64,000 nucleotides of DNA from Taurinivorans muris. GTDB lineage: Bacteria; Desulfobacterota; Desulfovibrionia; Desulfovibrionales; Desulfovibrionaceae. The notes beneath the pieces are model-generated. The model saw nothing but the letters and a program-made list of their open reading frames with translations, searched no databases and was not told the origin of the DNA. Positions 38,639 to 46,458 of the stretch are shown here, piece after piece (within the stretch, counting starts at the first letter, position 1; the number at the start of each line of letters is the position of its first letter). The position numbers and the translations under genes were made by a program. Location of the stretch: positions 868,001 to 932,000 of the forward strand of contig NZ_CP065938.1 in assembly GCF_025232395.1 (NCBI RefSeq), given 5' to 3'.

Positions 38639-39484
38639 ATGAACGCACTCATTCGTTATTTTTTATGCGGTTTTCTCATGGGAATTGCCGATACCATCCC
38701 CGGAGTTTCAGGCGGAACAATCGCATTCATTACCGGCATATACGGAAAACTTCTTGATACGATAAAGTCCGTTGACAAGGAGTTTTTCAAACTTCTTTTC
38801 ACACTGCAAATAAAAAAAGCCTTCATGAAAATTCCGTGGAGTTTCGCCCTGCCCCTTTTGCTCGGCATCGGGTCGGCTGTCTTCCTGTTCGCCCGTATCA
38901 TGGTCGCGCTTCTTGAAACATATGCCGATATTGTTTGGGCGTTCTTTTTCGGGCTTATTCTTTCATCGCTGTTTATCCTTCTTGCGGAAATAAAGAAAAA
39001 AAATCCCCATAAACTTATTTCCGTCCTTTGCTTTTTTGCAGGAGGGCTTTTCGCCCTTTGGCTCGGCTTCGCAACGCCCCTTTCCCTTGAAACAAGTTAT
39101 CCCGTTGTTTTTTTCTCCGGTTTTATTGCGATATGCGCCATGATCCTGCCCGGAATTTCCGGAGCGTTCATTTTGGTTTTGATCGGGCAATACCACAATA
39201 TTTTGCACGCCGTCACAACCCTTGATTTCCCTGTCATTCTTCTTTTTCTTCTGGGCTGCGTCTGCGGAATATTCAGCTTTGCGCATGTTCTTGGCGCCTG
39301 TCTGAATAAATTTTATCATGCAACGCTCTCTTTCCTTTCCGGAATTTTGGCAGGTTCGCTCGTTACGCTTTTTCCGTTTCAAAGCAATCAGGATTTTTCT
39401 TATGCCCTGCTCTTGCTGGCGCTTGTTTTTGCCGGATTCATCATACCGATAACCATCCATATCTTAGGAAAAAAACATTCCTAA
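38639..39484 (+). CDS. DUF368 membrane protein (possible undecaprenyl-phosphate translocase)
   Basis: 281 residues with about 8 hydrophobic helices. The N-terminal MGIADTIPGVSGGTIAFITGIY is the DUF368 signature, and a second, inverted-like copy ILPGISGAFILVLIGQY lies near residue 180. Proteins of this family (PopT) have been linked to flipping undecaprenyl phosphate back across the membrane for cell-wall recycling; assignment here is by family only. AAGGATA precedes the ATG, 8 bases after mgtE, so they are probably cotranscribed. Confidence 0.85.
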   Translation: MNALIRYFLCGFLMGIADTIPGVSGGTIAFITGIYGKLLDTIKSVDKEFFKLLFTLQIKKAFMKIPWSFALPLLLGIGSAVFLFARIMVALLETYADIVWAFFFGLILSSLFILLAEIKKKNPHKLISVLCFFAGGLFALWLGFATPLSLETSYPVVFFSGFIAICAMILPGISGAFILVLIGQYHNILHAVTTLDFPVILLFLLGCVCGIFSFAHVLGACLNKFYHATLSFLSGILAGSLVTLFPFQSNQDFSYALLLLALVFAGFIIPITIHILGKKHS

Positions 39485-39497
39485 CACAAACATGGAT

Positions 39498-39541
39498 AAG
39501 CAAGAATATTGCTTGCAAATTATTGCCTTGTGCTATATTCT
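39498..39541 (+). promoter_or_regulatory. Candidate ahbC promoter with inverted repeat
   Basis: TTGCAA at 39513-39518, 17-nt spacer, TATTCT. An inverted repeat AAGCAA-gaata-TTGCTT (39498-39514) overlaps the -35 box and could be an operator. Confidence 0.35.
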
Positions 39542-39583
39542 GTTTTAAATTTTTTATTGTTCAACACAAGAAAAGGAAGATAT

Positions 39584-40768
39584 ATGATAGGTATTTCAAA
39601 GTTATACTGTGACCAAGTCGAACCCTCTGACGCTCTTCGCTACGGCAGGCATTCCGGAAAGCTTCCCTCCCATCTGCTGCAATTTTCCGCTGACAAAAAG
39701 CCTGTTGTTGTCTGGAATATGACGCAGCGCTGCAATTTGAAATGCGTCCACTGCTACGCCCATGCTCTTGAAGAAAACGGCACAGACCCCATATCCACGG
39801 AACAAGCTAAAACAATGATTGACGATTTGGCTCAATTCGGAGCGCCGGTCATGCTCTTTTCCGGAGGCGAGCCTTTAGTCCGCAAGGATTTGCCCGAACT
39901 TGCGAAATACGCGACAAACAAAGGCATGCGGGCTGTGATTTCCACCAACGGAACGCTCATTGACAGAAATATGGCAAAAATCTTGAAAGATGTCGGACTT
40001 TCTTATGTGGGTGTTTCTCTGGACGGCGGAGAAGAGGTGCACGACGCGTTCCGCGGCGTGAAAGGAGCTTACAAAAAAGCCTTGGAAGGACTTGATTATT
40101 GCCGTGAAGAAGGTATCAAAGTCGGCTTGCGTTTTACCATAAACAAACGCAATGCGGCGGAAGTTCCCAAAATTTTCACCCTCATGAAAGAACGTGACAT
40201 TCCACGAGTCTGCTTTTATCATTTGGTTTATTCCGGACGCGGCAGTGAATTGATTAAAGAAGATTTAACCCACCAGGAAACCCGCGACATGCTGGATCTC
40301 ATCATGGATAAGACCCGTGAACTCTATGACCAGGGCTATCAAAAAGAAGTGCTGACCGTCGATAACCATGCGGACGGTCCGTACCTTTGGATGCGTCTGC
40401 AAAAAGAAGATCCGAAACGGGCTGAAGAAGTTTTCGAACTTTTGCAATTCAACGAAGGCAACAGCTCAGGACGGGGTTTCGCCTGCATTTCTTGGGACGG
40501 CAAAGTCAGCGCCGACCAATTTTGGCGCCACCATGTTTTTGGAAATGTTCTTGAAAGACCTTTCTCCGAAATTTGGGTCGATCCCAATATTGAACTTTTA
40601 CACCAGCTCAAAGATAAACGTCCCCATGTGAAAGGGCGCTGTGCAAAATGCAAATTCCTCAATATCTGCGGCGGCAACTTCCGTGCAAGAGCGGAAGCCG
40701 TCCATGGCGACGTGTGGGCTGAAGACCCCGCTTGCTACCTCACAGATGAAGAAATCGGCATTAAATAG
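39584..40768 (+). CDS. ahbC: AhbC-type radical SAM protein of siroheme-dependent haem synthesis
   Basis: About 394 residues from ATG 39584, preceded by AAGGAAG. The 4Fe-4S radical SAM motif is CNLKCVHC near residue 50 (CxxxCxxC), followed by FSGGEPLVRKDLPE. A C-terminal Cys cluster (CAKCKFLNICGG ... PACYL) is like SPASM/auxiliary clusters. The N-terminus MIGISKLYCDQVEPSDALRY is the pattern I associate with Desulfovibrio AhbC, which removes acetate side chains from 12,18-didecarboxysiroheme to give iron-coproporphyrin. The close paralogue AhbD (and NirJ/PqqE-like proteins) is the main alternative. No other ahb gene is in the window. The product would feed cytochromes such as the one at 32.4 kb. 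Confidence 0.8.
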   Translation: MIGISKLYCDQVEPSDALRYGRHSGKLPSHLLQFSADKKPVVVWNMTQRCNLKCVHCYAHALEENGTDPISTEQAKTMIDDLAQFGAPVMLFSGGEPLVRKDLPELAKYATNKGMRAVISTNGTLIDRNMAKILKDVGLSYVGVSLDGGEEVHDAFRGVKGAYKKALEGLDYCREEGIKVGLRFTINKRNAAEVPKIFTLMKERDIPRVCFYHLVYSGRGSELIKEDLTHQETRDMLDLIMDKTRELYDQGYQKEVLTVDNHADGPYLWMRLQKEDPKRAEEVFELLQFNEGNSSGRGFACISWDGKVSADQFWRHHVFGNVLERPFSEIWVDPNIELLHQLKDKRPHVKGRCAKCKFLNICGGNFRARAEAVHGDVWAEDPACYLTDEEIGIK

Positions 40769-40792
40769 CTTTCATGCAATTCAAAAAAACAT

Positions 40793-40822
40793 AAAAGCCC
40801 GCTTATCACAAACGGGCTTTTT
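40793..40822. terminator. ahbC/yoeB terminator, copy 1 of a 30-bp repeat
   Basis: AAAAGCCCG, loop CTTATCACAAA, CGGGCTTTT plus one T. Identical over 30 bases, loop included, to 41454-41483; the two copies flank the toxin-antitoxin module. Confidence 0.9.
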
Positions 40823-40841
40823 ATTTCATTGCCGATACATA

Positions 40842-41105
40842 TTATTTATCACGATAATGCGACCCGCATTGAATAATTTGAATGTTATTATTAAAAATTC
40901 TATACACTATTCTATTTTTTTGATCAATGCGTCTACTCCAATATTCGGACAAATCCCCCGATAATCTTTCAGGCTTGCCAATTCCCTTGTATTGATTGCG
41001 GTCTATATCTTTAATCAATTCAAGTATTCTTTTTAAAGTTTTTTTATCTTGTTCTTGCCAATATAAAAAATCTTCCCAAGCATCATCAGACCAAGATTTA
41101 ATCAT
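40842..41105 (-). CDS. yoeB: Txe/YoeB-family toxin (mRNA interferase)
   Basis: 87 residues, full length for YoeB. Catalytic positions of this RelE-fold ribosome-dependent RNase are visible: Glu in GKPERL, Arg in YWSRRID, and the C-terminal GSHYRDK with His and Tyr. It cuts mRNA in the ribosomal A site when its antitoxin is lost. Its start overlaps the upstream antitoxin gene by 8 bases, the usual coupling. The partner is of RelB/DinJ type, not the YefM type classically paired with YoeB. Confidence 0.9.
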   Translation of the reverse strand: MIKSWSDDAWEDFLYWQEQDKKTLKRILELIKDIDRNQYKGIGKPERLSGDLSEYWSRRIDQKNRIVYRIFNNNIQIIQCGSHYRDK

Positions 41106-41352
41106 GAATTACCTCATGCACTGTTCCCCCGTTTTCTTCCATTTCCCGCATGGACTTACGCAAACGTGCCATATTTTTTTCACTGTAAAAAGGGTCTGCT
41201 GAAATTTCAAAAGGGATCCGTTGTTCTTTCACAACTGTTGTTGCAAAAATAGAAATTGCGGTTGTCATATTCATACCAACATTTTTACAAAACTCTTCAA
41301 AATCTTTTTTTAATTGGCTGTCTATACGAATGCTTATCGTGCTTTGTTCCAT
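41098..41352 (-). CDS. RelB/DinJ-family antitoxin
   Basis: 84 residues. The N-terminal ribbon-helix-helix (TISIRIDSQLKKDFEEFCKNVGMNMTTAISIF) binds operator DNA as a dimer, and the acidic C-terminus (MREMEENGGTVHEVIHD) would wrap the toxin. AAGGAG precedes the ATG. The promoter region carries a short dyad overlapping a TTGACA box, so autorepression is expected. It forms one unit with the YoeB-like toxin. Confidence 0.88.
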   Translation of the reverse strand: MEQSTISIRIDSQLKKDFEEFCKNVGMNMTTAISIFATTVVKEQRIPFEISADPFYSEKNMARLRKSMREMEENGGTVHEVIHD

Positions 41353-41383
41353 ATGAACTCCTTTTCATATAAATAATACGTTA

Positions 41384-41398
41384 ACAATACATTGTCAA
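41384..41398 (-). promoter_or_regulatory. Dyad and -35 box of the toxin-antitoxin promoter
   Basis: ACAATACATTGT (5-bp arms ACAAT/ATTGT) overlaps a minus-strand TTGACA at 41393-41398. A -10 candidate TATTTA lies 17 nt downstream. Likely operator for the RelB-type dimer. Confidence 0.45.
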
Positions 41399-41453
41399 CA
41401 TATTGTACTATTATTTCGCCTGCCTTTAAATCAATAATGAAAATTCCCCGCAA

Positions 41454-41483
41454 AAAAGCCCGCTTATCACAAACGGGCTTTTT
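41454..41483. terminator. typA terminator, copy 2 of the 30-bp repeat
   Basis: Same 30 bases as 40793-40822, here downstream of typA on the minus strand (typA stops at 41510). Same hairpin and loop. Confidence 0.9.
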
Positions 41484-41509
41484 AAAACAATCAAAACAAA
41501 CTGTTAAAC

Positions 41510-43375
41510 TTATATTCTCTTTCTGCCGCCGCCCATAGCGTAACGCTTTTGCGCACTGAGTTCCGTTTTGCGTATGCGCAAGGATTCCGGAGTCACTTCC
41601 AAAACTTCGTCTTCGCGCAGGAAGTGCAAAGCATGTTCCAGCGTCATAGGACGAACTGGCGTCAAAATAATATTTTCATCTTTGTTTGCCGCGCGCATGT
41701 TGGTTAATTTCTTCTCTTTTGTCGGGTTCACATCAATATCGTTATCCTTGTTGTGTTCCCCGATAACCATTCCTTCGTAAACCGGGTCGCCGGGAACAAT
41801 AAAAAGCGTTCCGCGCGGTTCCAAATTGTATAAAGCATAGGCAACGGCATTGCCTGCGCGGTCAGCGATAAGCGAACCGGTCAAACGGGAGACGAAATCG
41901 CCGCGGTATTCCTCATAACCGCTCATTGTGGAGTTCATGATGCCTGTGCCTCTGGTATCGGTTAAAAACTCGTCACGATAGCCGATGAGCCCCCGCGCGG
42001 GCACGGAAAATGTCAGACGTACCCGCCCTGTTCCATGGTTGACGCAGTTGGACATACGCCCTTTCCTGAAAGAGAGTTTTTCAGTCACAACGCCCATAAA
42101 GTTTTCATCGCAATCAATATGCACTTCTTCAATAGGTTCGTAAACAACCCCGTTTTCCTCATGCATAATGACTTCAGGACGTCCGACGGTCAGCTCGAAC
42201 CCTTCGCGTCGCATAGTTTCCACAATGATAGCCATTTGAAACTCGCCGCGTCCTTTCACAATGAAACTGTCCCTGTCTTCCGTATCCTCGACGCGGATAG
42301 ACACATTTCGCAAAGCTTCCTTTTCAAGTCGTTCCTTTATTCTGCGGGATTGAACGATTTTTCCCTCACGCCCCGCAAGCGGGGAGCTGTTGATGGAAAA
42401 ATTCATAACCACGGTCGGCTCGTCAACATGGATACGGGGCAAAGCAACCGGATTGTCTTTCGTGCAGATGGTATCGCCGATTGTCGCGTCTTCAATGCCC
42501 GCCATAACGATAATGTCACCGGGTTCGGCGCTTTCCACGTCGATCATCTGCTTGCCTTGGTATACCTGCAATTTGGTGGCACGCAAATTTTTAGGCGTGC
42601 CGTCGCTCCCGATACAAACCAAACTTTCCTTGCCGTGCACCCTGCCGTTTTTTATTCTGCCCACAGCAAGGCGGCCCAAATAATCGGAATAATCAAGATC
42701 CGTCACAAGCATTTGAAAAGGCAGCTCATCATCATAACTTGGTCCCGGAATATATTTTAAAATTGTTTCAAACAAAGGACTAAGGTTTTCGGATTTATCT
42801 CCGATATTATACATAGCGACACCTTCACGCCCGATAGCATAAAGAACAGGAAATTCCAACTGCTCATCGCTGGCGTCAAGGTCGATGAAAAGCTCATAGA
42901 GTTCATTGAGGACTTCTTCCGGACGGGCATCTTTTCTGTCAATTTTATTGATAACGCCAATAACGGGAAGTTTCAGGGCAAGAGCTTTGCGAAGCACGAA
43001 ACGGGTTTGCGGGAGAGGGCCTTCTGAGGAATCAACCAAAAGAACAACCCCATCGACCATGGATAAAGCCCGTTCCACTTCTCCGCCAAAATCGGCGTGC
43101 CCCGGGGTGTCGATAATGTTGATACGCACACCGTTCCAAGAAACGGCACAGTTTTTTGCGGCAATGGTGATGCCCCGTTCACGTTCAAGTTCCATACTGT
43201 CCATCATACGGTCGTCAAGTTGTTGGTCAGCGCGGAATAAGCCGCTTTGACGGAATAAACCGTCAACCAAAGTGGTTTTGCCATGGTCAACGTGGGCAAT
43301 GATAGCGATATTGCGGATAGCATTATTTCTTGTAATCACAAAATCTTCCTTGTGTGTATGAGAATATGCGGACAT
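41510..43375 (-). CDS. typA: Ribosome-associated GTPase TypA/BipA
   Basis: 621 residues. The G1 motif is IAHVDHGKTTLVDGLF near residue 27, followed by RGITIAAKN (switch I), DTPGHADFGGEV and NKIDRKDARP. EF-G-like domains III and V and the TypA-specific C-terminal domain (YRDEFLTDTRGTGIMNS ... RGTLFIVPGDPVYEGMVIGEH) are complete. It assists assembly of the 50S subunit and growth under stress. The first ~14 residues extend beyond the common start. Divergent from motA. Confidence 0.95.
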   Translation of the reverse strand: MSAYSHTHKEDFVITRNNAIRNIAIIAHVDHGKTTLVDGLFRQSGLFRADQQLDDRMMDSMELERERGITIAAKNCAVSWNGVRINIIDTPGHADFGGEVERALSMVDGVVLLVDSSEGPLPQTRFVLRKALALKLPVIGVINKIDRKDARPEEVLNELYELFIDLDASDEQLEFPVLYAIGREGVAMYNIGDKSENLSPLFETILKYIPGPSYDDELPFQMLVTDLDYSDYLGRLAVGRIKNGRVHGKESLVCIGSDGTPKNLRATKLQVYQGKQMIDVESAEPGDIIVMAGIEDATIGDTICTKDNPVALPRIHVDEPTVVMNFSINSSPLAGREGKIVQSRRIKERLEKEALRNVSIRVEDTEDRDSFIVKGRGEFQMAIIVETMRREGFELTVGRPEVIMHEENGVVYEPIEEVHIDCDENFMGVVTEKLSFRKGRMSNCVNHGTGRVRLTFSVPARGLIGYRDEFLTDTRGTGIMNSTMSGYEEYRGDFVSRLTGSLIADRAGNAVAYALYNLEPRGTLFIVPGDPVYEGMVIGEHNKDNDIDVNPTKEKKLTNMRAANKDENIILTPVRPMTLEHALHFLREDEVLEVTPESLRIRKTELSAQKRYAMGGGRKRI

Positions 43376-43493
43376 ACTCTTTTTTATAGTTTAAAAAGCA
43401 CTGGACTTTTTTAACTAGTACGTTTATTAAATAAGTGCAAATGGTTTTTACGCACCATTTTCATTTTAAGCAATAGTTAACTGGTGAAAAAAT

Positions 43494-44255
43494 ATGGATT
43501 TAGCCACTCTAATAGGTATTGTAGCAGGATTCGGGCTTGTAGGCGCAACCATCGCCATGGGTCCGGACCCCGGCGGATTTATTGATATTCCTAGTGTTCT
43601 CATCGTTCTTGGGGGTACTTTCGCAGCTACGCTTATCTGTTTCCCGTTTGAAGAATTTTTGCAGGCGTTCAAAGCCGCAAGCAAAACATTCACAAGCAAA
43701 AGAACTATGCCCGAAGAAGTTGTCGACGTTATGGTGCAAATCGCTGAAATCAGCCGCCGTGAAGGGATATTGGCTCTCGAACGCGTTGAAACGAACAATC
43801 CGCTTCTCAAAAAAGCCATGCAGCTCATCGCCGACAACGCCGACCCTGAACTTATCCACAGCACCGTGGTCATCGAGATTTCCTCCATGCAGAAACGGCA
43901 TGGCATCAATATCGGCGTATTCAATAAAATGGCTGCCCTCGCTCCCGCCATGGGAATGTTGGGTACGCTTATCGGTCTTATCCAAATGCTCAGCCAATTA
44001 AGCGACCCGTCAGCCCTCGGTCCCGCTATGGCTGTTGCTTTGATCACAACATTGTACGGTACCATTTTAGCAAACTTCATTTTTTCACCCCTCGCCACCA
44101 AACTGAAATCAAGAAGCACACAGGAAAGCATGAACCTATCCATTATTTTCGAAGGTGCAAAATCCATTCTTGAAAACAACAACCCCCGTTTGGTATACGA
44201 AAAATTATCATCATTCCTTGCTCCTTCTGTAAGAAAGCATGAAGAAGACAAGTAA
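43494..44255 (+). CDS. motA: Flagellar motor stator protein MotA/PomA
   Basis: 253 residues, four transmembrane helices (about 5-25, 33-50, 148-168, 180-200). The short N-terminus MDLATLIGIVAGFG and FIDIPSVLIVLGGTFAAT are more like the PomA/MotP (sodium) branch than E. coli MotA. The cytoplasmic loop has the charged residues that face FliG (SRREGILALERVE), and helix 3 carries LAPAMGMLGTLIGLIQML. With MotB it forms the ion channel of the flagellar stator. The motA-motB gap is 17 bases. Confidence 0.92.
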   Translation: MDLATLIGIVAGFGLVGATIAMGPDPGGFIDIPSVLIVLGGTFAATLICFPFEEFLQAFKAASKTFTSKRTMPEEVVDVMVQIAEISRREGILALERVETNNPLLKKAMQLIADNADPELIHSTVVIEISSMQKRHGINIGVFNKMAALAPAMGMLGTLIGLIQMLSQLSDPSALGPAMAVALITTLYGTILANFIFSPLATKLKSRSTQESMNLSIIFEGAKSILENNNPRLVYEKLSSFLAPSVRKHEEDK

Positions 44256-44272
44256 GATCAAGAGAATAACGT

Positions 44273-45013
44273 ATGAGCAACATTCCTGAACCAGAACCGG
44301 AAGAACCTGAAGACACCTCGTGGCTTGCGACCTACGGGGACATGGTTACCCTACTGCTTGTATTCTTCGTACTGCTTGTATCCATGTCAACTGTCGAAGT
44401 AAAACGTTTCCAAAGCGTTTTCGGGTCTATGCGCATGGCTTTCGGAGGGCTTACCGCAAGTGAAATCGCAGGCGGGCAAATGCAGGCGAACATCAATAAC
44501 CAATCCCAGCAATCAGTCCAAGATCTGATGCGTATCCGCCAAGAATTGCTCAAAAACCAGGAAAACGTTTTCAACGCGATTCAAAGCTATTTATCCAAAA
44601 AAAATGTTGAAGGCGAAGTCGGAGCCGTTCTTGACGAGGGAACAATCACCCTAACCATCGGCGACAGCCTTCTTTTCGCCCCCGGTTCCGAAGAACTCAG
44701 CCCGGAAGCGGACGAACAACTGAAAACGGTTCTCGATGTCATCGAATCCAACCGGGAAATGACTGTCAACATCAAAGGATACACGGACGACAGCGCCATT
44801 CCGGAAGGCGCCAGATTTAAAAACAACTGGGAATTATCGGCACTGCGGGCTGTTAATGTCTTGCGTTGGCTTGTGGAACATGGTATAGACCCTTTAAGAG
44901 TTACTGCAACAGGCATGGGAGATTTAAACCCCCGTTTTCCGAACGATTCACCAGAAAATCGCGCAAAAAACCGCCGAGTTGAATTTTGCCTTGAAAGACA
45001 AGTCTTAAAATAG
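44273..45013 (+). CDS. motB: Flagellar motor stator protein MotB
   Basis: 246 residues. The single transmembrane helix holds the ion-binding Asp in TYGDMVTLLLVFFVLLVSM (near residue 24). The plug and linker (65-105) are followed by an OmpA-like peptidoglycan-binding domain (INIKGYTDD-type segment TVNIKGYTDDSAIPEG; ELSALRAVNVLRWLVEHGID; NRRVEFCLER). It anchors the stator to the cell wall. An acidic N-terminus, EPEPEEPED, is unusual but present in other deltaproteobacterial MotB. Confidence 0.93.
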   Translation: MSNIPEPEPEEPEDTSWLATYGDMVTLLLVFFVLLVSMSTVEVKRFQSVFGSMRMAFGGLTASEIAGGQMQANINNQSQQSVQDLMRIRQELLKNQENVFNAIQSYLSKKNVEGEVGAVLDEGTITLTIGDSLLFAPGSEELSPEADEQLKTVLDVIESNREMTVNIKGYTDDSAIPEGARFKNNWELSALRAVNVLRWLVEHGIDPLRVTATGMGDLNPRFPNDSPENRAKNRRVEFCLERQVLK

Positions 45014-45032
45014 CAAACCGCGAGAACATGAT

Positions 45033-46457
45033 ATGGCTAAAAAAGGCTTTTCAATAAAATATGAGCAAACAACAGATATGCCATTAAAAATCTCGCCCAA
45101 GAATACTTGGGTCAAGATCAATACTTTTGACACCCCTTGCCGGCTTCTTGAAATCTCCACACAAAGTTTAAATATTGAAATAAAAAATTTGCCCGAAGCT
45201 TCAACAATGCAGGCGGGAAATAATATCAAAATACAAGTATTGAACGCTTCCGGCGAAGATCCCCTGGTACTCCATGTGACTATTTTTCATATCAATGATA
45301 CGGAATGCCTTTGCCAAGTCCCGCTCTATGTTGACAGTGAACAAATCCTTTTGGATAAAATCGTTCTTGAAATCCAAAAAAATGAAATCGGCGACAAACA
45401 TTTTTCCAGCTTTGCACGCAATAATGACAATTCGGACAATGCAGCGGAACAAAATTACAATGTCGCGACATCAGATGAAGACATAGCCTCCATCCTCAAC
45501 AACCTTGTCGCCATGCTTCCCAATGAAACAAAAGACAGCGAAGAGGAAAAAGTTGTTGCGCACTCCATAAACAATATCCCGAAATCTTCTTTCACGTATC
45601 AGCAACAGCCTAATTTCGCAAGGCTTTTTGAAACCGCAGACGATGACGATTACAATATTGACAAAGAAAAAACAGAGCATGACTCCGACAAAGAAGAAAA
45701 TCTCGAAGACGGAACGTTGCAAGCCGAAATTCCCAGTGTCAACCCATTAACGCTTTTGCGGTATTCCATTGTCAATAAGTTTTTGCTTGACGGTTTGAAA
45801 GATCCCTATCCGAATGAAACAAAAAAACTGGAAGAACACAATATAGATATTTCCGATGCCAATAAAACCGAAGCAGTAAAAGATGTGGCCAAAAATTTAA
45901 AAATGCCGCAAAAAACGCATAAAAAGAAAAAAGCGCAGCATAAACCCGCCAATGACATTTCCAATTTCCTGCCGACCAATCTTATTACGGAAATGAACAC
46001 CCCCGGATTTATGGCAAGTATCGAACGCACAAATGAATACGATTACAACCTCACCAACAATAAAAAAAGAGAGGTCGACAAAGATGCCGCCTTTGACGAA
46101 TATTACGAGTTTTCTTCAGAATTGCCCCCGGAACTCATTTTTGCGCTTATGGAAGACGCCAGAAAGAAAAAAGAAGAATATGAAGGCTTGGACTCAAAAT
46201 ATCAAACGGATGAATTCAGTTTCACCATGGTTGACGAAGACGATTATGAAGGTGACGAAAACGAAGATTCCGTTTTGGGAAAATTTGACAAACTCCTTGA
46301 AAACAAAAGAAACATTCAGTTTAACGTGAATAATGACCCGGATTATATTGCAATGACCGATGAGGAAAAAGACGAAGCCTTTATTGAAAAACTGAACAAT
46401 CAAAACCAAGACCAAAACGGCGAAGAAAAAACGTTCAATTTCAAACTCGATATTTAA
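45033..46457 (+). CDS. Acidic protein with PilZ-like N-terminal domain, function unknown
   Basis: 474 residues. Residues ~15-130 look like a beta-barrel of PilZ type (WVKINTFDTPCRLLEISTQSLNIEIKN in place of the D/NxSxxG region), but the RxxxR c-di-GMP motif is not visible, so binding is doubtful. The rest is mostly low-complexity and very acidic, with stretches such as YEGDENEDSVLG, and is probably disordered. Position directly after motB (19 bases) and 1 base before hypF suggests one transcript; PilZ proteins often modulate motility, so a stator-linked role is an inference. It could equally be a lineage-specific protein. Confidence 0.5.
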   Translation: MAKKGFSIKYEQTTDMPLKISPKNTWVKINTFDTPCRLLEISTQSLNIEIKNLPEASTMQAGNNIKIQVLNASGEDPLVLHVTIFHINDTECLCQVPLYVDSEQILLDKIVLEIQKNEIGDKHFSSFARNNDNSDNAAEQNYNVATSDEDIASILNNLVAMLPNETKDSEEEKVVAHSINNIPKSSFTYQQQPNFARLFETADDDDYNIDKEKTEHDSDKEENLEDGTLQAEIPSVNPLTLLRYSIVNKFLLDGLKDPYPNETKKLEEHNIDISDANKTEAVKDVAKNLKMPQKTHKKKKAQHKPANDISNFLPTNLITEMNTPGFMASIERTNEYDYNLTNNKKREVDKDAAFDEYYEFSSELPPELIFALMEDARKKKEEYEGLDSKYQTDEFSFTMVDEDDYEGDENEDSVLGKFDKLLENKRNIQFNVNNDPDYIAMTDEEKDEAFIEKLNNQNQDQNGEEKTFNFKLDI

Positions 46458-46458
46458 T

